A DNA stretch of 64,000 bases, from NCBI GenBank assembly GCA_021323225.1, contig JAJTCH010000004.1, forward strand, positions 1 to 64,000, given 5' to 3'. The notes under the pieces were generated by a model. That model did not search any database. It saw nothing but the letters and a program-made list of their open reading frames with translations, and was not told where the DNA came from. The DNA is from Rickettsiaceae bacterium. GTDB lineage: Bacteria; Pseudomonadota; Alphaproteobacteria; Rickettsiales; UBA1997. The position numbers were made by a program, and so were the translations under genes. Of this stretch, positions 58,336 to 64,000 are shown piece after piece (positions within the stretch are counted from its first letter, which is position 1; each line of letters starts with the position of its first letter).

Positions 58336-59187
58336 ATGTTAACCGCAAAGCAAAAATCACCCCCTTCAAAAAAAGCATTTTCCCTCGTTGAACTTTCAGT
58401 GACCATCCTAATCATCGGCTTTTTAGTTGTCGGTGTTATGGCAGGCGGCAGCTTGATCAAAAATTCCCAATTATCCAGTGCAAAGTCAATAACTCTATCA
58501 TCACAAATTACCACTATACCAGACATGGTATTGTGGGTAGAGACTTCCCTCGCAGATAGTTTTGACAGCAATAAATCAATTCAAAATGCACAAATCACCA
58601 ATTGGTATAATCGGGAACCATCCTTGTTTTTAACTGGTAATAACTTAACTACCGCCGCATCTAGTAGTATCACTTATATTGGTAGTAGCATCAATAATAT
58701 TCCAGCGGTTAAAATAACTAGTCCAGGCTCTATATCTCTTACTAATTTTTCTGGAACGGCTCTTGCATCATCCACTATATTTATTGTTTTTAGGCCCAAT
58801 TCAGATCTTGGCTCCTCTCTAACACTTGCCAGCTCAGGATCTGGCGCAACTCCTTCTATTGCTATAAAAGATACTCAGATAACAATCAATGCTGGCTTAT
58901 CTGGCACCGGCACTACTTCTTTTACTAAAGGCGGCAATCACATATTGGTAGTAAATTTTAACGGCTCAAATTCAAAAGTTTTTGTTAACAATAACACTGA
59001 AGTTGGAGGTGCGGGAGCAGTCTTAAATGCTGGCACTGATGCTTTAGATGGTTTTAAAATTGGCGGCAATATTGCTGTCGATGTCTCTGAAGTGATTATC
59101 TACGGACGCACATTGCAAAGCACTGAAAGGCAAGATATTTTGCGTTATTTGGCAAAAAAATATCGCATTTCTGTCACTGGAGTTTAA
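58336..59187 (+). CDS. Type IV pilin-like protein with C-terminal LamG/concanavalin-like domain
   Basis: The 283-residue protein has a prepilin leader: SKKA followed by FSLVELSVTILIIGFLVVG, with the conserved Glu at +5. The residue before the cut is Ala, not the usual Gly, which prepilin peptidases tolerate less well. After the helix comes a Ser/Thr-rich domain of ~220 residues with features of concanavalin-like lectins: TIFIVFRPNSDLG, NHILVVNFNGSNSKVFVNNN, and VSEVIIYGRTLQSTERQDILRYLAKKY. Similar pilin-lectin fusions occur in bacterial genomes, and adhesion is the likely role. It is followed by five lipoprotein genes on the same strand, 33 bases away. Confidence 0.82.
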   Translation: MLTAKQKSPPSKKAFSLVELSVTILIIGFLVVGVMAGGSLIKNSQLSSAKSITLSSQITTIPDMVLWVETSLADSFDSNKSIQNAQITNWYNREPSLFLTGNNLTTAASSSITYIGSSINNIPAVKITSPGSISLTNFSGTALASSTIFIVFRPNSDLGSSLTLASSGSGATPSIAIKDTQITINAGLSGTGTTSFTKGGNHILVVNFNGSNSKVFVNNNTEVGGAGAVLNAGTDALDGFKIGGNIAVDVSEVIIYGRTLQSTERQDILRYLAKKYRISVTGV

Positions 59188-59220
59188 CTTCTATTAATCC
59201 GCAAAGGTTAAAATTGAATC

Positions 59221-59562
59221 GTGATTAAGAAAAATCTCAAACAAATGTTAATAATAACAACTCTGGCAATATCCATAACTTCCTGTGGAGTTGTAGCAGA
59301 GCCAATGCCAAAAAGCTGGAATTGGGGTATCAGACCACGCCCATTAACCGGTGTTAGAGGTTTTCCCGAAACCGATACCGACTATGGCAAGGGTTTTAAA
59401 AATGGTTGTGAGAATGCCTGGAACGCGTCTGGAAAAGGCGCAAAAGACTTCGTGCAAACCCATATAAACCCAATACTCATGTCAAGAAATCCGGATTATG
59501 GTGTTGGCTGGTGGGATGGGTATGAGCAATGCACTTATATAATTGACTGGGATGTGGTATAA
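59221..59562 (+). CDS. Small lipoprotein 1 of a five-gene paralogous array
   Basis: The GTG-started 113-residue protein has a lipoprotein signal with the lipobox Ile-Thr-Ser-Cys at about residue 22. Its core holds YGKGFKNGCENAW and, ~40 residues later, NPDYGVGWWDGYEQC, the two-part motif shared by all five genes: G-[WF]-x-[DNH]-G-C, then P-x-Y-x-x-[GA]-[WYF] with a Cys a few residues on. I recognise no named family. The gene overlaps the next one by 11 bases. Confidence 0.8.
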   Translation: MIKKNLKQMLIITTLAISITSCGVVAEPMPKSWNWGIRPRPLTGVRGFPETDTDYGKGFKNGCENAWNASGKGAKDFVQTHINPILMSRNPDYGVGWWDGYEQCTYIIDWDVV

Positions 59563-59869
59563 AAACACTCTTTTGATATTACTCTTTACAATTTTCGGCT
59601 GTGGTGGCTTCTCCAAACCATTCACAATGGAGATGGAAGTGCCCGAAGGTCCACCGGAATTTCGTGCTGGATGGCATGATGGTTGCTCTAGCGCCCTTGC
59701 TCAAATGGGCTTCCAGAATGCCAGGTTCAACAAGCTAACTTTAGGTAGTGGTATCTATCAACATGATCCAACTTATCAATTAGCCTATGGTAAAGCTGTG
59801 TTCGTTTGCGCCACCCAAGTCGGTGACTTTATGGGCTGGCCGATGTTTAATGGTCCATTAGAAAACTAA
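59552..59869 (+). CDS. Small lipoprotein 2 of the array
   Basis: I chose the ATG at 59552 (MWYKNTLLILLFTIFGC), giving a lipobox Cys at residue 17. The ~105-residue protein has EVPEGPPEFRAGWHDGCSSAL and DPTYQLAYGKAVFVC, the shared two-part motif (shown as parts). The final stop overlaps the next ATG by one base (TAATG). Cys residues in both motif halves suggest a disulfide, which fits a periplasmic or surface location. Confidence 0.8.
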   Translation: MWYKNTLLILLFTIFGCGGFSKPFTMEMEVPEGPPEFRAGWHDGCSSALAQMGFQNARFNKLTLGSGIYQHDPTYQLAYGKAVFVCATQVGDFMGWPMFNGPLEN

Positions 59870-60201
59870 TGAAATTTGTAATTTTGATTATCACATTTAT
59901 TTCTCTTTCCTCTTGCAAAGCAAGATTTCAGAGTCCTGCTGACGATTTTAAAGAAGATTTAGCAACCGCTTCACCTGACTTTCAACAAGGATGGAAAGAC
60001 GGATGCGATGTTGGCATGGCTTCCGGCAGTAACAGTTTTTATCAAATGTATCACAAAACCAATAGAGTTGACGGTTATAAAATGTCGTATTCGCCAGATT
60101 ATCAAACAGCATGGAATAATGCCTGGTGGTATTGCTATCGTTCAGATTGGACAGATCAAAGATCAACCATGTGGGGCTCAGTGTTTGGAGGTTATAGATG
60201 A
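59869..60201 (+). CDS. Small lipoprotein 3 of the array
   Basis: The 110-residue protein begins MKFVILIITFISLSSC, a lipobox with Cys16. The core reads SPDFQQGWKDGCDVGM, then SPDYQTAWNNAWWYC, the family motif. The region between the motif halves is rich in Tyr and His. It overlaps the preceding gene by one base and the following gene by four, so the array is translated as one coupled unit. Confidence 0.82.
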   Translation: MKFVILIITFISLSSCKARFQSPADDFKEDLATASPDFQQGWKDGCDVGMASGSNSFYQMYHKTNRVDGYKMSYSPDYQTAWNNAWWYCYRSDWTDQRSTMWGSVFGGYR

Positions 60202-60752
60202 AGAAAATTTTTCCGATATTAACTCTGCTTTTTCTTTCAAATTGCATCTGGTTTAAAGGCGCTTCCACGCCTTTCCTTGCCGGAACTAGTTTTGAAGTTC
60301 CTGAAGGCACACCTTTATTTAAAAAAGGCTTTACTGATGGATGTGGCTCAATATTACGTAATCGTTCAACCGGTTTCTATCGTGATCGCTATAAATATCA
60401 ATATGACCCAACCTTAATTGATAATCCGGAATATAAATTCGGCTATTCAAGGGGTTGGACTAACTGCTTTAACTATATTGTAGGCGGACGTCACACTTTG
60501 GGCGGATCAGCTGATGCTTATATCTATGGTGGTTTTGCTCCCGGCACATCTTTTAGTATGGGTAAAGGTAATGTTGATAGCACGATTAACTATGAAGAAG
60601 GAACTTGGAACAATCCTTTTGCAATCGGAGGAGGAGGCATTGACAGCATGTGGGGCGTAGTTCAGCAGGGCAACAAAGGCGGTGGTGGTACTGCATTTGG
60701 TGGCCATCCGCTTTGGGGAACCTGGCAAACCGGTCAAATTTTTGGACAATAA
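60198..60752 (+). CDS. Small lipoprotein 4 of the array, with Gly-rich extension
   Basis: The 184-residue member starts MKKIFPILTLLFLSNC (Cys16). It has EVPEGTPLFKKGFTDGC and NPEYKFGYSRGWTNC. After the core it carries a ~90-residue Gly/Ser/Asn-rich tail ending in GGHPLWGTWQTGQIFGQ, unlike the shorter members. The phrase EVPEG shared with lipoprotein 2 supports recent common descent. Function unknown. Confidence 0.82.
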   Translation: MKKIFPILTLLFLSNCIWFKGASTPFLAGTSFEVPEGTPLFKKGFTDGCGSILRNRSTGFYRDRYKYQYDPTLIDNPEYKFGYSRGWTNCFNYIVGGRHTLGGSADAYIYGGFAPGTSFSMGKGNVDSTINYEEGTWNNPFAIGGGGIDSMWGVVQQGNKGGGGTAFGGHPLWGTWQTGQIFGQ

Positions 60753-60753
60753 A

Positions 60754-61275
60754 ATGCAAAAAAAATTCGTCATTTTACTTTTTCTATCAATTACAGCCTG
60801 CGGACCCTACTGGTATAAGCCTCATGGCCATATCTTCAAAAGCGTTGAAAATGCCAAAGGCGGCACACCAGGCTTTTATCTTGGATGGAAACATGGCTGC
60901 GAATCTGGTCTTGGCACGCAATTTGGTGGGGCATTATATATGTCATTTTATACCTGGCACCGCGACATTGATATTGTAAAATCCAGCCCTTCAACAGAAG
61001 ATGTTGAGAGGGTTAGGAAGCGTTATCCAAAAGAGCTAGCAGGAGTTGATTGGAATAACCCAGCCGATGTTAAAAAGAATTTCAGCGATTATAACTCCAT
61101 ATTCTGGGGTGGACATGTTTATTGCCGTCAAAGTGTGTTGGGTGAACTACAAAACGCCGGTATGAACCCTCCAATTCCAGGCGATGACCGTGTTGATTTT
61201 ACCAAAGGAGCAATTGGAAATGTCTATAAAATTGACGGAAGAGGTGATGCTAGATGGGGAAATGGTTATTGGTAA
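60754..61275 (+). CDS. Small lipoprotein 5 of the array, with long insert
   Basis: I chose the ATG at 60754 (MQKKFVILLFLSITAC), which gives a lipobox Cys at 16 and follows the previous stop by one base; the upstream frame lies inside gene 4. The ~173-residue protein has TPGFYLGWKHGCESGL. The second half of the motif is shifted by a ~60-residue charged insert and appears as FWGGHVYC. A C-terminal tail ends GDARWGNGYW. It is the most divergent of the five. Confidence 0.8.
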   Translation: MQKKFVILLFLSITACGPYWYKPHGHIFKSVENAKGGTPGFYLGWKHGCESGLGTQFGGALYMSFYTWHRDIDIVKSSPSTEDVERVRKRYPKELAGVDWNNPADVKKNFSDYNSIFWGGHVYCRQSVLGELQNAGMNPPIPGDDRVDFTKGAIGNVYKIDGRGDARWGNGYW

Positions 61276-61385
61276 TTTATAAAATGAAGTACCAAAAAAA
61301 TTGATTTTATTGATCGCCTAATTACACTGCCGTTTTTTGGTATGTCTCCCTTTCCGGCAAAACCCAACTTCGATAAATTCCAACA

Positions 61386-63326
61386 ATGCTTATAAAATTA
61401 ATTCTTCTTTTCCCACTTCTTGGCGCCCTAGTTTCTGGCACCTTATGCAGTTTAGTTTCCAAAAAATTTGCCCAGATCTTTAATTCTGCCCTGCTCTCAC
61501 TATCGGCAATTCTTGCCTTTGTAATATTTTTCAAAATCGGCATTAAGGGTGAAAAAGAAACTGTCATTTTATTTGATTGGATAACCTCCGGAAGTTTTTC
61601 TGCCAGCTGGGCTTTACAAGTTGACAGCCTAACTTCTGCCATGTTGGTGTTGGTAACTTTTGTTTCCGCTCTCGTCCATATCTATTCCATTGGCTATATG
61701 GATGAAGACAAATCCGTTCCAAGATTCATGTCTTATCTTTCCCTCTTCACCTTTTTCATGTTGATTTTGGTCACCAGCAACAATTTCTTGCAGCTCTTTG
61801 TTGGTTGGGAAGGAGTTGGTCTTGCCTCTTACTTGCTAATCGGCTTCTGGTTTAAGAAACCAAGCGCTAACAAAGCCGCAATGAAAGCTTTCATTGTCAA
61901 TCGCGTCGGCGATTTTGGCTTGATCATTGCCATCGCTTTGATTTACCTAACTTTTGGTTCAGTAAATTTTGCTGAAGTTTTTGTTGCCGTTCCTAATTTC
62001 TTGGAAAATCATTTCACAATTTTTGGAACAGAATTCAACACCATAACTGCAATCGCCATTTTGCTTTTTGTTGGAGCCATGGGGAAATCAGCGCAAATTG
62101 GTTTACACACCTGGCTAGCTGACGCCATGGAAGGCCCAACTCCGGTTTCGGCCCTGATTCACGCCGCCACCATGGTTACTGCCGGCGTATTTTTAGTTGC
62201 CAGATGCTCACCAATTTTTGAATATTCTCCACTTGCCCTAAGTGTTGTAACAATTGTCGGCGCAACAACTGCAATCTTTGCTGCCACAATTGCCATAACC
62301 CAAAATGACATCAAAAAAATCATTGCCTATTCCACTTGTAGCCAGTTGGGATATATGTTTTTTGCCTGCGGTGTTTCTGCTTATTCTGCCGGTATATTTC
62401 ATCTTCTTACTCACGGTTTTTTCAAGGCTCTGCTTTTTCTTGGTGCTGGTAGCGTTATTCATGCCATGCATCACGAACAAGATATTAGAAAAATGGGCGG
62501 GTTATGGAAAAAAATTCCTTTCACTTTCGCCATAATGTGGATTGGATCTTTAGCTTTAGCTGGCTTCCCTCCTTTCGCCGGCTTCTATTCCAAAGACGCA
62601 ATTTTGGAAGCTGCCTTTATGTCCCACGAAACATTTGGCAAAACCGCATTTTACTTGGGAATTACCGCTGCATTCTTAACTGCATTTTATTCTTGGCGTT
62701 TGCTGTTTTTAGTTTTCAATGGCAAAAACAGAGCAGATCATCACACTTTTGATCACGCTCATGAAGCACCAAAAACCATGCTTGCTCCGCTATTGCTATT
62801 GGCAATTGGCGCTCTTGCCAGCGGCTTTGTTGGACAACATCTTTTACACATGATCTCTTTTGAAAATAATTTCTTTGCTAACGCAATTTTTACAACTCCG
62901 GACAATAAAATTTTGGAAGAAATCCACCATACACCGGCCTTAGTAAAATCTCTTCCGATGATTCTTGGTGTGATTGCTATTGCTTTTGCTTATTTGTTCT
63001 ATGTGTCCAAACCACAGATCCCGACAAAAATAGCAAAAGCTTTGCCTCCACTTTACAAATTGTCTCTCAACAAATGGTATTTCGATGAAATTTATGACTT
63101 TATTTTTGTTAGAGGCATCAAAAAATTAGGCATTAAATTATGGCAAATTTTTGACATTAAAATCATTGATGGCGCTGGTCCAAATGGTCTAGCTGCAGCC
63201 TGCAAAACTTTGGCAGGAAGAATCAGCAAAATCCAAACCGGTTATATTTATCACTATGCGCTAGCTATGGCTCTTGGCACTATCGGTACTTTGCTTTATA
63301 TTATAATAAAATTGCTCCCTAGATAG
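61386..63326 (+). CDS. nuoL: NADH-quinone oxidoreductase subunit L
   Basis: The 646-residue complex I subunit has ~16 membrane helices. The signatures are GWEGVGLASYLLIGFW with the helix-5 Glu, GLHTWLADAMEGPTPVSALIHAATMVTAG and QNDIKKIIAYSTCSQLGYM. The C-terminal part has KWYFDEIYDFIFVRG, the start of the lateral helix. It lies 110 bases after the lipoprotein array and 20 bases before rlmE. Its separation from nuoM/nuoN shows a local rearrangement or an insertion. Confidence 0.97.
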   Translation: MLIKLILLFPLLGALVSGTLCSLVSKKFAQIFNSALLSLSAILAFVIFFKIGIKGEKETVILFDWITSGSFSASWALQVDSLTSAMLVLVTFVSALVHIYSIGYMDEDKSVPRFMSYLSLFTFFMLILVTSNNFLQLFVGWEGVGLASYLLIGFWFKKPSANKAAMKAFIVNRVGDFGLIIAIALIYLTFGSVNFAEVFVAVPNFLENHFTIFGTEFNTITAIAILLFVGAMGKSAQIGLHTWLADAMEGPTPVSALIHAATMVTAGVFLVARCSPIFEYSPLALSVVTIVGATTAIFAATIAITQNDIKKIIAYSTCSQLGYMFFACGVSAYSAGIFHLLTHGFFKALLFLGAGSVIHAMHHEQDIRKMGGLWKKIPFTFAIMWIGSLALAGFPPFAGFYSKDAILEAAFMSHETFGKTAFYLGITAAFLTAFYSWRLLFLVFNGKNRADHHTFDHAHEAPKTMLAPLLLLAIGALASGFVGQHLLHMISFENNFFANAIFTTPDNKILEEIHHTPALVKSLPMILGVIAIAFAYLFYVSKPQIPTKIAKALPPLYKLSLNKWYFDEIYDFIFVRGIKKLGIKLWQIFDIKIIDGAGPNGLAAACKTLAGRISKIQTGYIYHYALAMALGTIGTLLYIIIKLLPR

Positions 63327-63346
63327 CCTCATAAAACCTAAATTTT

Positions 63347-64000
63347 ATGAGAAATAAATTCACCGCAGTCAAAACCGCCAAAAGACGTAGCAAATCTTCT
63401 ACAACTTGGATCAAGAGACAAATTAATGATCCTTTCGTTAAGCAAGCGCAACAGCAAGGCTTTAGATCCAGATCCGCCTTTAAAATCATCGAGATTGACG
63501 ACAAATTTAAAATTTTTAAAAAAGGGAAAATTGTTGTCGACCTAGGAGCGGCGCCGGGTGGCTGGTCACAAGTGGCAGTTGAAAAAGTCGGAAAGGGAAA
63601 AGTTTTTGCCGTCGATATTTTGGAGATGAAACAAATTGAAGGAGTAGAATTTCTACAACAAGATTTCTTGAAACCCGAAGCCTCAGAAAATATAATTTTC
63701 CTCATCAATAAAAACTTTATCTCTGGCGACTTCTCCAAAACTAGAAAATGCGATATCGTTTTAAGTGACATGGCAGAGAACACCTGTGGAGATGCTAGGA
63801 CTGACCATTTAAGAATTGTTGATCTTTTAGAAAAAGTTCTGGATTTTGCCAGTCAGATTTTGGTGGAAGATGGGATATTTGTAGGCAAAATTTTCCAAGG
63901 TGGAGCCGGTGGAGAATTGCTGCAAAAATTTAAGCAACATTTCAAAACCGTAAAACATTTCAAGCCCAATTCTTCAAGAAAGGAATCGACTGAAAATTAT
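63347..64000 (+). CDS. rlmE: 23S rRNA 2'-O-ribose U2552 methyltransferase (partial)
   Basis: The ATG at 63347 opens 218 codons and the frame runs off the right edge, probably only a few residues from its end. The product has the RlmE/FtsJ opening (TTWIKRQINDPFVKQAQQQG), SAM motif VVDLGAAPGGWSQVA, Asp in VLSDMAENTCGD, Lys in FVGKIFQGG and Glu in SSRKESTE, together the K-D-K-E catalytic tetrad. It methylates U2552 of 23S rRNA late in 50S assembly. Confidence 0.96.
   Translation, partial: MRNKFTAVKTAKRRSKSSTTWIKRQINDPFVKQAQQQGFRSRSAFKIIEIDDKFKIFKKGKIVVDLGAAPGGWSQVAVEKVGKGKVFAVDILEMKQIEGVEFLQQDFLKPEASENIIFLINKNFISGDFSKTRKCDIVLSDMAENTCGDARTDHLRIVDLLEKVLDFASQILVEDGIFVGKIFQGGAGGELLQKFKQHFKTVKHFKPNSSRKESTENY

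Noticed and set aside
63319-63783. 154-codon minus-strand frame over rlmE
   Set aside because: It is antisense to the conserved rlmE catalytic motifs.

Overview
The window is 64 kb of AT-rich, gene-dense bacterial DNA carrying about 60 protein genes and no rRNA, tRNA or CRISPR that I can see. Several genes point to an alphaproteobacterium, most likely Rickettsiales or a close relative: class I lysyl-tRNA synthetase, a eukaryote-like isoleucyl-tRNA synthetase of the Rickettsia kind, CcoS, CcmC, FdxA, an NDUFAF5-like methyltransferase, scattered nuo genes, and short GC-rich palindromic elements between and inside genes. It also keeps homoserine dehydrogenase, MetZ/MetW, AroA, PurE, ThiD, CysQ and CstA, so it is metabolically richer than a classical Rickettsia. 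The lineage is an inference from gene content, not from a phylogeny.

Layout. 1-2.1 kb: start of a large secreted filamentous-haemagglutinin-like protein running off the left edge. 2.3-9.1 kb (minus): ppa, a thioredoxin-NHL protein, rpsU, a lipoprotein, a single-domain response regulator, miaB and a methyltransferase. 9.1-16.3 kb: comF, RDD and GNAT proteins, cysQ, an amino-acid permease divergent from cstA plus its small YbdD-type partner, and rlmJ. 16.5-19.6 kb: an ileS with a whole GNAT acetyltransferase domain inserted and its C-terminus missing. 19.8-24.6 kb: hom, then two unrecognised paralogous proteins, each built from three copies of one domain. 24.7-29.7 kb: dacF-like carboxypeptidase, gcvH, gcvT, secG, a metal P-type ATPase and, on the other strand, ccoS. 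29.8-38.2 kb (plus): mrcA, a small membrane protein, GNAT, lysK, an alaS fragment holding only the catalytic core, a glycerol-1-phosphate dehydrogenase, lapA, purE and thiD. 38.2-43.6 kb (minus): metZ, rlpA, metW, rne and cutA. 43.6-48.3 kb: GDPD, radC, a membrane protein, hisS, ccmC and fdxA. 48.5-53.6 kb: a three-gene phosphorelay (sensor kinase, response regulator, multi-domain hybrid kinase). 53.6-58.3 kb (minus): aroA, nuoN, nuoM and a Trm112-like protein. 58.3-61.3 kb: a pilin-like protein followed by five tandem paralogous lipoproteins. 61.4-64 kb: nuoL and rlmE (cut by the right edge).

Most of the window is housekeeping: translation and RNA processing (five aminoacyl-tRNA synthetase or ribosomal genes, miaB, rlmJ, rlmE, rne), envelope (mrcA, dacF, rlpA, lapA), respiration (nuoLMN, ccmC, ccoS, fdxA) and amino-acid or cofactor metabolism. 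The parts that look new are (i) the IleRS-GNAT chimera with its lost C-terminus, (ii) the pilin plus five-lipoprotein array lying between the two blocks of nuo genes, (iii) the twin three-repeat proteins with duplicated leaders, (iv) the catalytic-core-only AlaRS overlapping a glycerol-1-phosphate dehydrogenase, and (v) several palindromic elements, one of them directly downstream of the shortened ileS.
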